This document shows positions 34,860 to 42,634 of a stretch of 64,000 bases of DNA, piece by piece (position 1 is the first letter of the stretch; the number at the start of each line of letters is the position of its first letter). The DNA lies in assembly GCA_045226335.1 (NCBI GenBank), contig JBGVCH010000034.1, positions 1-64,000 on the forward strand, in the 5' to 3' direction. Origin of the DNA: RUG11272 sp045226335 (lineage in GTDB: Bacteria > Bacillota > Clostridia > Christensenellales > Aristaeellaceae). The notes beneath the pieces are model-generated. The model was not told where the DNA came from, ran no database searches, and saw nothing but the letters and a program-made list of their open reading frames with translations. The position numbers were made by a program, and so were the translations under genes.

Positions 34860-35948
34860 TCACTCGCCGTCTTTCGGGATCAGCCGGAAGGTCATCCGCA
34901 CCGGGTTGTGGTCCGTGGCGGTGAAGCCGGCGTCGATGGTCTCCACGCCCTGGACCTCCACGTTGGCCGAGACGATAAAGCCGTCGATGACGTAATGGAT
35001 GAAGTCCGGGTCGTCCCTGTCATAGGGCCGGTCCAGGGAGCGGCAGGTGGGGGTTGCGGGATCTGCCAGGACCGTGAGCCCCGCGGCGTCGAACGCGGCC
35101 CAGTCCAGCGTGCCGGGGGTCCACAGCTCGGGATCATATGGATAGGAGGTCCCGTCCCGCTCCAGGCACTGGTTGAAGTCTCCGCCGGCGATGACGTAGT
35201 GCCCCTGTTCCGCCTCCGCCTTCAGGAAGTTCACCAGCTTTTCGGTCTGGGCGGCCTTGCCCTCCCCGTCGTCGTAGGCCTCCAGGTGGAAGTTGACCAC
35301 CACCAGCTGCTGATCGGTGCCCTCCAGGTCATAGCGGGTCACCAGCAGGCAGCGCTTCAGGTTGGCCAGGCGGATGGGCCAGGAGAAGGGGCAGGGCAGC
35401 TGGATCCGGGAGGCCTCCGCGGCTTTGGCGGCGGACAGGGTCTGGATGCCGCTGTGGACCTGGCCGATGGTGGGGATGGGGTAGGGGACGTACAGCACCT
35501 TGTAGTTCGTGGCGAAGGCGGAGCTGCGGCCCGCCAGGGCTTCGGCGGTGACCTGCGTCTCGTCGATGCGGTGGGAGCGGGTGGAGGATACGTCCACCTC
35601 CTGCAGGATCGCGATGTCCGGCGAGAGCGCCGCCAGCCGGTCCGTGATGGACTTCATATTCTCTTCCACCCGGGGCTTGTCGGCGGTGCGGACGCCCTGG
35701 CCGCCGTCCATGAAGAAGTCCGCGTTGTCTCCCAGGGCGCCGTAGCCGCAGTTCCAGGTGACGATGGACAGGGTGTCGCCGGGGGCCCACCGCGCCGCGG
35801 CGGTGTCGTTGTTCACCGGGGTCACGGCCTCCACGTCCGCGGGCTTGTATTCCGTGAAGGTCAGCACCAGGATCCCGCAAACCGCCAGCCCCGCCAGCGT
35901 CCCCGTCAGGATCCCCAGCACCTTTAGGATTTTTCTGACAACCTTCAT
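34860..35948 (-). CDS. Membrane-anchored endonuclease/exonuclease/phosphatase family protein
   Basis: 362 residues. N-terminal signal anchor (ILKVLGILTGTLAGLAVCGILVLTF), then an EEP (DNase I-like) fold with its conserved sequence blocks: TWNCGYGAL, AILQEVD, GGDFN and DHNPVRM carrying the catalytic His. Located outside the membrane, it may be a phosphodiesterase or sphingomyelinase-like lipid phosphatase rather than a DNA repair enzyme; substrate unknown. Confidence 0.88.
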   Translation of the reverse strand: MKVVRKILKVLGILTGTLAGLAVCGILVLTFTEYKPADVEAVTPVNNDTAAARWAPGDTLSIVTWNCGYGALGDNADFFMDGGQGVRTADKPRVEENMKSITDRLAALSPDIAILQEVDVSSTRSHRIDETQVTAEALAGRSSAFATNYKVLYVPYPIPTIGQVHSGIQTLSAAKAAEASRIQLPCPFSWPIRLANLKRCLLVTRYDLEGTDQQLVVVNFHLEAYDDGEGKAAQTEKLVNFLKAEAEQGHYVIAGGDFNQCLERDGTSYPYDPELWTPGTLDWAAFDAAGLTVLADPATPTCRSLDRPYDRDDPDFIHYVIDGFIVSANVEVQGVETIDAGFTATDHNPVRMTFRLIPKDGE

Positions 35949-35989
35949 TTCCTCTCTCCTCCGGCAACATCAAAGAATCCCAGATCCCA

Positions 35990-36030
35990 CAGAATTAATT
36001 CCGAAATCCGAATTCTGAATTCCGGATTCC
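35990..36030. repeat. AATTCCG/GAATTC-rich short repeat
   Basis: A 36-bp stretch alternates ATTCCGAA, ATCCGAATTC and GAATTCCGGAT, making overlapping imperfect palindromes. It is related to the AATTCGG repeat at 3676-3695. It lies between the radical SAM gene end and the EEP gene start. Confidence 0.5.
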
Positions 36031-37152
36031 TCAATACCCTTCTCCGACCCTGTACCCGGCCGGCAGCGGCTCCTCCTCCGTGAAAACGAAGTCCGGGTCC
36101 GCCAGGACGGGCAGGAAGGCCGCGTAGGGGATGCCGTCGAACTCGGCGCCGTAGCCGGAAGCGCCGAACCAGCCGCCCTCGTGGGCCTTCAGGTTCAGCC
36201 CCCGGGCCAGCTTGGTGGCGTTGGAGCAGTCGTGCACCAGCGCCGGCCATTTTTCCCGGTCCGCCACCGCCATCATCCGCAGGGTCAGCTCCCGGCTCCA
36301 CACCGGCGACAGGTAGCCCTGCCGGTGCATGTACAGGTTCTCGCCCCAGTAATTCTCCAGGTTGTTGGCGTTCAGGTGCAGCTCCGCGAAATTGATGAAG
36401 TCAATCCCCGTCCCCAGGATGCTTTCTCTCCTGGCCATGAAAGCGTCGAAGAGGGTTGGGGTCATGGGCGTCTCCACCCCCACGGCGGGGATGTACTTCT
36501 TCGCCTCGGCCATCATGGCGATGACGCCGTCGGCGCAGTTTGACGCTCCCAGGTTGAAGCGCAGCTCGTCCAGGCCGGCTTCCCCCAGGGCCCGGAGGTT
36601 TTCCGGGGTGCACAGGGTGCCGTTGGTGTACATGTGCTGGTAAACCCCCGCGTCATGAAAACGCCGGATGACCCCGGAATATTCCCCGATCTCCATGAAA
36701 GGCTCCAGATAGACGTAGGCCACGCCGGTGGGTTTGGGCTGGATGGACAGGGCCAGGCCGATGTCCTCCTCTGTCAGCCGGGTGCCGCCGATCTCCCACA
36801 GCCCGTCCCCCACGGGCTCCTGCATGTCCAGGCAGCCGTAGTCGTAGCAGAAGGGGCAGGCCAGGTTGCACCGGTTGGTCTTGCGCACGGCGGACAGGCC
36901 GCTGCCGAAAAGGCAGGAGGCACAGCCCTTGGGGAACTTCTTCTCGTCCCCCACATACCAGGTGCGGCCCTTCAGGCTCTTCAGGCCGGGGATCTCCGCC
37001 GCCAGGGCGCTTCGCCGGGCCTCCGCCGCGACTTCGATCTGCCGCAGCACCGCCATCACCAGCTCCTGCTGGCGCACGGTGAGGTTTTCTTCTTCCGGAA
37101 GCTCCGCGAAGAATTGGAACCAGGTGAGGGCGTCCGCCTTGCCGATCTTCAT
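36031..37152 (-). CDS. Radical SAM protein of unknown substrate
   Basis: 373 residues from the ATG at 37152, 8 nt after AAGGAGG. The SAM-radical 4Fe-4S motif is CNLACPFC (about residue 95). A preceding KGCASCLFGSGL adds two cysteines that could support an auxiliary cluster. Later segments (VYLEPFMEIGEYSGVIRRFHDAGV, LDELRFNLGASNC) fit the TIM-barrel core of activase/MoaA-like enzymes. Encoded 17 nt after shikimate kinase, so transcribed with aroQ and aroK, but no link to aromatic biosynthesis is known. Confidence 0.88.
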   Translation of the reverse strand: MKIGKADALTWFQFFAELPEEENLTVRQQELVMAVLRQIEVAAEARRSALAAEIPGLKSLKGRTWYVGDEKKFPKGCASCLFGSGLSAVRKTNRCNLACPFCYDYGCLDMQEPVGDGLWEIGGTRLTEEDIGLALSIQPKPTGVAYVYLEPFMEIGEYSGVIRRFHDAGVYQHMYTNGTLCTPENLRALGEAGLDELRFNLGASNCADGVIAMMAEAKKYIPAVGVETPMTPTLFDAFMARRESILGTGIDFINFAELHLNANNLENYWGENLYMHRQGYLSPVWSRELTLRMMAVADREKWPALVHDCSNATKLARGLNLKAHEGGWFGASGYGAEFDGIPYAAFLPVLADPDFVFTEEEPLPAGYRVGEGY

Positions 37153-37169
37153 GCCGGGACCCTCCTTCC

Positions 37170-37694
37170 TCACGGGAATTTGAACCGCAGCCGCAGCAGC
37201 CGTTCCATGGCGGCCACGCCGGCGTAATACCCCTTCGAGTTGTCCAGCACCACGTCCGCGCTCTCCCGGTAGATGCCGATGCGCTCGCGGTATATCCGCT
37301 CCACCTCGTCGAGGCCCTTGGTGGCCAGCAGCGGCCGGCGGTCGTCCAGCTTAATGTCCCCCAGGATCTGCTCCAGGGGCCGGTCCACCAGCACGATCAG
37401 GCCGAAGCTCCGCATGATGGCGCGGTTCTCCTCCCGCAGCACGGTGCCGCCGCCGGTGGACACCAGGCACGGGTCCTCCCGGGACAGCTGGATCAGCAGG
37501 TTGGTCTCCGCGTTGCGGAAGCCCTGCTCCCCGTAGCGCTCAAACACGTCCGCCGTGCTGCTGCAGCCCAGGATCTCCGCGATGCGGCGGTCCGTGTCCA
37601 CGTAGGGGATCTTCAGGTTGGCGGCCACTTTGCGGCCCAGGCTGCTCTTGCCGCAGCCGGACATGCCGATGAGAAACACGTGCCGTTCAAGCAT
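37170..37694 (-). CDS. aroK: Shikimate kinase
   Basis: 174 residues. Phosphorylates shikimate at O3 in chorismate synthesis. Walker A GMSGCGKSSLGRKVA, shikimate-binding DTDRRI and the GGGTV motif (STGGGTVLRE), lid region DDRRPLL. Overlaps the chorismate mutase gene by 8 nt. Confidence 0.95.
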   Translation of the reverse strand: MLERHVFLIGMSGCGKSSLGRKVAANLKIPYVDTDRRIAEILGCSSTADVFERYGEQGFRNAETNLLIQLSREDPCLVSTGGGTVLREENRAIMRSFGLIVLVDRPLEQILGDIKLDDRRPLLATKGLDEVERIYRERIGIYRESADVVLDNSKGYYAGVAAMERLLRLRFKFP

Positions 37695-37974
37695 TTTCCT
37701 GCGCTCCCTTCATCCGTTGCGCCTGGGCCTCCCGGCTCAGAGCCATGAGCTGCCTGAAGAAGGCGTCACAGGCCTCCGACAGCCCGGGGTCCCGCAGCAG
37801 GGCCCGGCGGCCGGCCAGCACCTGTTCCTCCCGGGCCGGGTCCCGCACCGGCAGTCCGTGGGCCAGCTTGCAGTCCGCCACCTCCGCGGCCACCTGCATG
37901 CGCTGCTCAAAAAGACGGACCAGATCCGCGTCGATGGCGTCCAGGGATGCCCGCAGCTCGGTCAGATCCTTCAT
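37687..37974 (-). CDS. aroQ: Chorismate mutase (AroQ class)
   Basis: 95 residues from the ATG at 37974 after AGGAGG. All-helical mutase domain: LRASLDAIDADLVRLFEQRMQVAAEVADCKLAHGLPVRDPAREEQV carries the Arg, Lys and Glu residues typical of the AroQ active site. Converts chorismate to prephenate. It is a free single-domain enzyme, followed by aroK. Confidence 0.92.
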   Translation of the reverse strand: MKDLTELRASLDAIDADLVRLFEQRMQVAAEVADCKLAHGLPVRDPAREEQVLAGRRALLRDPGLSEACDAFFRQLMALSREAQAQRMKGAQENA

Positions 37975-38005
37975 GTCCGTATCCTCCTGATGGTTTCTGT
38001 TCCCC

Positions 38006-38034
38006 ATTATAATCCCTCGCCGTGGCAACGTCAA
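38006..38034 (-). promoter_or_regulatory. Promoter of the aroQ-aroK-radical SAM operon
   Basis: - strand TTGACG (38029-38034), 17-bp spacer, TATAAT (38006-38011). Confidence 0.85.
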
Positions 38035-38044
38035 GCGCGGCAAA

Positions 38045-38080
38045 GGAAAAGACAGGCGATCCCGGGGGAACGCCTGCCTT
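38045..38080 (-). terminator. Terminator after rubredoxin
   Basis: On the - strand GGCAGGCG (38071-38078) pairs with CGCCTGTC (38051-38058) with one mismatch, followed by TTTTCC. Confidence 0.7.
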
Positions 38081-38093
38081 TCGCCGGGGTTTT

Positions 38094-38252
38094 TCAGCCC
38101 ACAGGGGTGAATTCGTCCTTGCCCAGGCCGCACACGGGGCAGACCCAGTCCTCGGGGACGTCTTCCCAGGCCGTGCCGGGGGCGATGCCGCTGTCGGGAT
38201 CGCCGACCTCGGGGTCATAAACGTAGCCGCAGGGGCATTCGTACTGTGCCAT
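38094..38252 (-). CDS. Rubredoxin
   Basis: 52 residues, the standard rubredoxin size. Two CxxCG knuckles bind one iron: ECPCGYVYDPEVGD (residues 6-9 region) and VCPVCGLGKDEF near residue 42. Aromatic core residues (Tyr4, Tyr11, Trp30, Trp37) are present. Small electron carrier, often serving oxidative-stress reduction in anaerobes. The start follows AAGGAGG. Confidence 0.96.
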   Translation of the reverse strand: MAQYECPCGYVYDPEVGDPDSGIAPGTAWEDVPEDWVCPVCGLGKDEFTPVG

Positions 38253-38346
38253 GTGTTTTTCCTCCTTATTCGCTTTTCATCGGCGGTGCCGTGTCTTTCT
38301 CTTTCTCCGCGGGATCGGAAATCCCTGCCGGCGCCGTGAAAAAAGA

Positions 38347-39243
38347 TCAGCCGCCCTGATAGGGGTATTGGGCCAGCAGCCGGGCCAGCACGCTGTAAAC
38401 CTGCCGGATGTTGGGGCGCTTCTCCGGGTTGGCCTGCAGCATCAGGCTCACCAGCAGTTTCAGGTCCCGGGGGAGGGCAGGGCTGAGCCGGACGTCGAGC
38501 CCCCGGAGCAGGGCTTCCCCCACGCTCCGGGCTTCCTCCGCCGGGTAGCCGGGCAGGCGGCCGCACCACATCTGGTGCAGCACCAGGCCCAGGGCGAAGA
38601 TGTCGATGGCCGGGGTCAGCCGGACGGGCTCCTCCATCATGAAGCGCAGGGTCTCCGGGGCCAGATAGACCAGATCCCCGTGGAGCTCGTCCACGTTGGC
38701 CGGAGGCTCATCCGCGAAGAAGCTGCTGTCGAAGTCGATGAGCTTCAGGTTGTAGGCCCGGGCCTCGTTGACCGTGACCATGACGTTGTCCAGCTTGATG
38801 TCGCTGTGGACGATGCCGCTGCCGTGGATGAGGCTCAGGGCCAGGGTCAGGGTGCGCATGAGGATGACCCGGACCCGTTCCGGCAGCTTGCAGATGCGGT
38901 CTGGGGGCACGTCCGGGGTGATGAAGAGGGAGACGGAGCAGTAGTGGCCCTCCCACACGAAGAGGCCGTCCACGCTGTTGGGACACACCAGGGTGCCGTT
39001 GTTGACATCCCGCAGGGCATTGTACAGCCGCTGCTTCCGCCGGAAAAAGGCGATGCAGGCGTCCCGCTTCGCCCGGTTGACGGGGCGGTTCATGTCCGCG
39101 CCGGCAGGGGGCAGGGTGGGGGTCAGGAACTGCTTGATGAAGAACTTCTCCCCGCCGTGGCGGGCGGCGCACCACTGGGCGGTGCCGGAGCCCTCCGTGG
39201 TGAAGGGCGTCAGCAGTTCGTAGTCATAGACGAAATCGCTCAT
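38347..39243 (-). CDS. Serine/threonine protein kinase-like protein
   Basis: 298 residues from the ATG at 39243. Kinase landmarks: possible ATP lysine in FFIKQFL, catalytic loop HSDIKLDNVMV (HSD instead of HRD), metal motif DFDSS (DFD instead of DFG), YLAPE in place of APE, and DIFALGLVLHQM. No membrane helix or PASTA repeats, so cytoplasmic and not a PknB type. It is the last gene of a four-gene set with a VWA protein and two zinc-ribbon proteins, the combination seen in TerY-linked phosphorylation modules, though no PP2C phosphatase is present here. Confidence 0.85.
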   Translation of the reverse strand: MSDFVYDYELLTPFTTEGSGTAQWCAARHGGEKFFIKQFLTPTLPPAGADMNRPVNRAKRDACIAFFRRKQRLYNALRDVNNGTLVCPNSVDGLFVWEGHYCSVSLFITPDVPPDRICKLPERVRVILMRTLTLALSLIHGSGIVHSDIKLDNVMVTVNEARAYNLKLIDFDSSFFADEPPANVDELHGDLVYLAPETLRFMMEEPVRLTPAIDIFALGLVLHQMWCGRLPGYPAEEARSVGEALLRGLDVRLSPALPRDLKLLVSLMLQANPEKRPNIRQVYSVLARLLAQYPYQGG

Positions 39244-39278
39244 ACGCAATCAACAAACCGGGCCGGTCCGCCGCGCCG

Positions 39279-39977
39279 TCAGATGGAGTTGGCGATGGTG
39301 TCCAGCATCTCGGTGTAGCCCACGTCCTCCAGGCCGCTGTCCAGGCTGGTGGGGCGGAGGATGCAGTTCTCCCACTCCGTGCGGATCCGGTGCCACCAGC
39401 CCTCGTCCGGGGCGAAGAGCAGCAGGCGCTTCGAGTAGCTGTCCATCTCGCCGGGGTACTGGGCGAAGCCCCACATGTCGCTGAGCTCGTCGAAATTCTT
39501 GGGCGCGGAGGCCGGGTATCCCTCCGCTTTGGCGCCGAAGCCCAGGTCGTGGGCCGGGGCGTCGGTGAACAGGCAGATGATGTGCCGCTTCTTGCCGGCG
39601 GTCTTGCCCCACTTGGAGCGAATGGCGAAGGCCAGGGCCTCCAGGCCGTCCTCCGGGATGTCCCCGCCGCCCACCGCCTGGATGCCCGACACGCACTGCT
39701 CCAGGATGGCGTTCTGCTCCGGCAGCACCAGGAAATCGCTGGCCGCCATGGCGTTGGGGCCGTCGGCCAGGTAGTCCCCGAACCAGATCACCCGCACCCG
39801 CAGGCTGCTGACGGTCTTTCCCTTGGCCCGCATCCGGGCGGTGATGTCCTTGTGCAGGTTCAGGGCGTTGTTCTTCACGGTGTTGATGATGGGCCGCATG
39901 CTGCCGGTGCGGTCGATGACCAGGCAGATGTCCACATCGTAGTCATAGCCGGTGAATTTGCCTGTGTAGAGCGACAT
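39279..39977 (-). CDS. VWA domain protein (TerY-like)
   Basis: 232 residues, a single von Willebrand A domain. MIDAS motif DRTGSM (residues about 22-27; DxTGS variant of DxSxS), then IWFGDYLAD and CLFTDAPAHD with the conserved Asp. Resembles TerY/ChlD-type cytoplasmic VWA proteins; no signal peptide. It lies 9 nt after the proline-rich zinc-ribbon gene and 35 nt before the kinase gene, so the proteins probably act together. Confidence 0.87.
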   Translation of the reverse strand: MSLYTGKFTGYDYDVDICLVIDRTGSMRPIINTVKNNALNLHKDITARMRAKGKTVSSLRVRVIWFGDYLADGPNAMAASDFLVLPEQNAILEQCVSGIQAVGGGDIPEDGLEALAFAIRSKWGKTAGKKRHIICLFTDAPAHDLGFGAKAEGYPASAPKNFDELSDMWGFAQYPGEMDSYSKRLLLFAPDEGWWHRIRTEWENCILRPTSLDSGLEDVGYTEMLDTIANSI

Positions 39978-39986
39978 AGGGCAGCC

Positions 39987-41327
39987 TCACTTTCTCATAT
40001 CGCTGTCGGTCAGCGGGCGCATGAAATCCGGCAGATCGGGGAGCTTGCCGGCGGACCGGTTGGCGGGCGCGGCGTCCGGGACGGGTGCGGGCGGATCAGC
40101 CGGTTCCGGCGGCACGGGATTCGCGGGCTCCGGCTGAAGCGGGGGCTCGGCAGGCGCCGGAGGCTCCGGGAAGAACACGGGCTCAAACGGCGCGGGGGGC
40201 GCTGAGGGCTCCGGCTGAAGCGGGGGCTCGGCAGGCACCGGGGGCTCCGGGAAGAACACGGGCTCAAACGGTGCGGGAGGGGCCGGGGGCTCCGGCTGAA
40301 GCGGGGGCTCGGCGGGCACCGGGGGCTCCTCCGGCACAGGCGGTTCCGGCGGAATGTAGGAATCCACCAGCACAAATTCCGCCGGCGGCGCGGGCGGCTC
40401 CTTATCGAGGGACACCGGCGGCTTCGGGGGCGTGGAGGGCAGGAAGGGCTTCATCAGCCGCGCGCCGCAGGTGTCGCAGAAAACGCCGTTGGGGTCCACA
40501 TTCGTGCACCCGTTGGGGCAGTAGACCACATCGGGGGCCGGGGCGGGAGGCTCGGGCACCTCCACCGGCGGTTCAAAGGGCGGCCGGGCGGAAATGGTGT
40601 CATCCGGCGCGAAAACCGGCACAAAGACAGCCGGAGCCTCCGCGGGCTTCGGTTCGGCGTGGGCGTAGCGGTTCGGCGGCACGGGCTTGCCGGTCTCATG
40701 GGCGGGGGCCGGAGCGGCCGCTTTGGGCGCGCCGTAGCGGGATGGCGGGGCGGGCTCCGCGTGGGCCGGCCTGGGCGGCTTCGGGGGCTCGGGAGCCCTG
40801 TAGCTGGTGAGGGGCGAGGCGTCCCGGCGCCTGCGGGGGCCCGGCGTTCCGGCCGGCGCCGCGCCGTAGCGGGACCCGGGCGCTTTCGCCGGGGCCGGGG
40901 TGGGTTTCGGTGCGGGGGCGGGCTCAGGTTTCCGGGCCGTATCCCGATAAGGGACCGCCGGGGCCGGGGCAGGTTTCGGCGTGGGGGCGGGCTCAGGCTT
41001 CCGGACGGTATCCCGGTAAGGGACCGCCGGGGTCGGGGCGGGTTTCGGCGCTGGGGTTACTGGGGCTGGGGCCGGCCTGGTCTCGGCGGGGGTCGGCGCG
41101 GGCGTGTCGGCCGGCTCCGGTTCCGCCGTTCCGGCCATGATGTGGCGGACGATCCTGGCGCCGCAGGTCGCGCAGATCCGGGCGGCGGGGTCCATGACCC
41201 GGCAGCCGTTGGGGCACCACACCTGCGCGATGCAGGTGTCCGTCACCAGGTATACGTTTCCGCAGACATCACAGAAGTTGTCGCCGGGGTTGTACGGCGC
41301 GCCGCAGCTGGGGCATATCAGTTCCAT
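39987..41327 (-). CDS. Proline-rich double zinc-ribbon protein
   Basis: 446 residues from the ATG at 41327 after AGGAGG. Zinc ribbons at the N-terminus (CPSCGAPYNPGDNFCDVCG, then CPNGC...CATCG, residues about 5-57) and in the middle (CPNGCTNVDPNGVFCDTCG, about residue 270). The rest is Pro/Ala/Glu-rich and disordered, with tandem repeats: VPYRDTxRKPEPAPxPKP twice near residues 100-145, and PAEPPLQPEPxAPPAPFEPV three times near 340-420. Probably a scaffold that presents zinc ribbons to the kinase/VWA pair. Confidence 0.78.
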   Translation of the reverse strand: MELICPSCGAPYNPGDNFCDVCGNVYLVTDTCIAQVWCPNGCRVMDPAARICATCGARIVRHIMAGTAEPEPADTPAPTPAETRPAPAPVTPAPKPAPTPAVPYRDTVRKPEPAPTPKPAPAPAVPYRDTARKPEPAPAPKPTPAPAKAPGSRYGAAPAGTPGPRRRRDASPLTSYRAPEPPKPPRPAHAEPAPPSRYGAPKAAAPAPAHETGKPVPPNRYAHAEPKPAEAPAVFVPVFAPDDTISARPPFEPPVEVPEPPAPAPDVVYCPNGCTNVDPNGVFCDTCGARLMKPFLPSTPPKPPVSLDKEPPAPPAEFVLVDSYIPPEPPVPEEPPVPAEPPLQPEPPAPPAPFEPVFFPEPPVPAEPPLQPEPSAPPAPFEPVFFPEPPAPAEPPLQPEPANPVPPEPADPPAPVPDAAPANRSAGKLPDLPDFMRPLTDSDMRK

Positions 41328-41359
41328 CAATCTTCCTCCTCCGGGTGCGGTGAAAGGAA

Positions 41360-41386
41360 ACGCCGGGGTGCGTCTGCCCCCGGCGT
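41360..41386 (-). terminator. Hairpin between the two zinc-ribbon genes
   Basis: Perfect 9-bp stem ACGCCGGGG/CCCCGGCGT with a 9-nt loop; on the - strand followed by TTCCTTT. It could attenuate transcription from the upstream zinc-ribbon gene into the rest of the cassette. Confidence 0.6.
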
Positions 41387-41406
41387 CCCGGTGATTGGGT
41401 TGCCGA

Positions 41407-42420
41407 TCAGAAGCGGACGGCGTCCTCTTCCTGAGAGGCGGGAGCCGCTTTCTTTTTCTTCTTCAGCATGTTGAGCACCAGCAGCGCCGCGCCGCCGAGC
41501 GTCAGTATGCCGCCGCCGATGACAAAGGGCAGGCTCAGGGTCTTCAGGATGCCGCCGCCGCTGCCGGTGCCGGCCGTCTCTTCCGCCAGCTCAGGCACGG
41601 CTTCCCCGACCAGATTCCGGCCGGCGCCTGTGAGGGCATCTATCACGTTGCTGAAGCTGCCATCGGGCATGCCTTCGAGGATCTTGCCTTCCTTGGTGGC
41701 GGAGCTGCCGCTGCCGCCGCCCAGGAACATGAAGACCAGGCCCGCGGCCAGCACGAGGACGCCCAGGATCACCAGGATCCAGGGCAGGAGGCTCATGAAG
41801 CCGCCCTTGGCTTTCGGGGCTTTGGGCGCGCGTTCCTTCGGGGGCTTGGGAGCCTTTTTGGCCTTGGCCGGGCGCTCGCCTTCAACAGGGGCCGGGCGGG
41901 CTTTCTTCACCGGTTTTTCTTTTACCGGCTTCTCTTTCACGGGCTTCGCGGCTTCCTTTTTGGCCTTGCCGCCCAGCACCGGGACTTCGGCGGCCCTGAC
42001 GGGCTCGGGAGCGGGGGCGGGGGCGGGCGCGCGGTAGCTGGCCGAAGCGGGCTCGCTGCGGTAGGCATAGCGGTTCGGGGTGCTCACCGGGGCGGGAACG
42101 GGCTCGGGCCCGGGTGCGGCGACGGGTTCCGCGGCAGCCGCCACGGGGGAAAGGACGTCGGAGAAACTCCTCTCCACGCCGGTGGCCGCCTCGTAGGAGG
42201 CCACCTCAATCCCCGAAGCGGCTTCCCGGGCCTTGTCCGCCGCGCCGGCAATGGCTTCCGTCGCGTAGGAGGCAGCGGCACTCACGGCGGCTTCGGCCGG
42301 CGCCGCCGCCGCGCTGACGGCTTCTTTCACCGTTTCCGCGGCGACCGCGGCCACCGGACGGCCGCAGTGTCCACAGAATTTTGCACCTTCACGAAGGGTT
42401 GCGCCACAGACACACTGCAT
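41407..42420 (-). CDS. Zinc-ribbon membrane protein with Lys/Pro/Ala-rich linker
   Basis: 337 residues from the ATG at 42420 after AGGAGG. N-terminal zinc ribbon (CVCG...FCGHCG, residues 3-20), an Ala/Glu-rich helical part, a Pro-rich stretch, a strongly basic Lys/Pro repeat (VKEKPVKEKPVKKARP), and two membrane helices (LLPWILVILGVLVLAAGLVFMFL and LPFVIGGGILTLGGAALLVLNML). First gene of the kinase cassette; likely its membrane anchor. Composition suggests rapid evolution. Confidence 0.75.
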   Translation of the reverse strand: MQCVCGATLREGAKFCGHCGRPVAAVAAETVKEAVSAAAAPAEAAVSAAASYATEAIAGAADKAREAASGIEVASYEAATGVERSFSDVLSPVAAAAEPVAAPGPEPVPAPVSTPNRYAYRSEPASASYRAPAPAPAPEPVRAAEVPVLGGKAKKEAAKPVKEKPVKEKPVKKARPAPVEGERPAKAKKAPKPPKERAPKAPKAKGGFMSLLPWILVILGVLVLAAGLVFMFLGGGSGSSATKEGKILEGMPDGSFSNVIDALTGAGRNLVGEAVPELAEETAGTGSGGGILKTLSLPFVIGGGILTLGGAALLVLNMLKKKKKAAPASQEEDAVRF

Positions 42421-42480
42421 AGTCAAGTCCTCCTGTAAAATGGTCATGGCTGACCGATTCATGCGCATTTCGACAGATGC

Positions 42481-42509
42481 AGTTTATCATGATGCGGGCG
42501 TTCTGTCAA
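42481..42509 (-). promoter_or_regulatory. Promoter of the zinc-ribbon/VWA/kinase cassette
   Basis: - strand TTGACA (42504-42509), 17-bp spacer, TAAACT (42481-42486). Confidence 0.8.
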
Positions 42510-42561
42510 TCGCCGCGCCGCAGATTTGCGGGAAATTCGGCGGTCCCGGGGAGGGCCCGAG

Positions 42562-42590
42562 TTGACAAAAGCAGCCGTTGGAAATACAAT
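42562..42590 (+). promoter_or_regulatory. Promoter of the GT2 gene
   Basis: TTGACA (42562-42567), 17-bp spacer, TACAAT (42585-42590). It is divergent from the kinase-cassette promoter 53 bp away. Confidence 0.82.
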
Positions 42591-42634
42591 GCTGATGCAG
42601 CGAAACCATACTGACGAGGAGAGAGGGAATCGGC

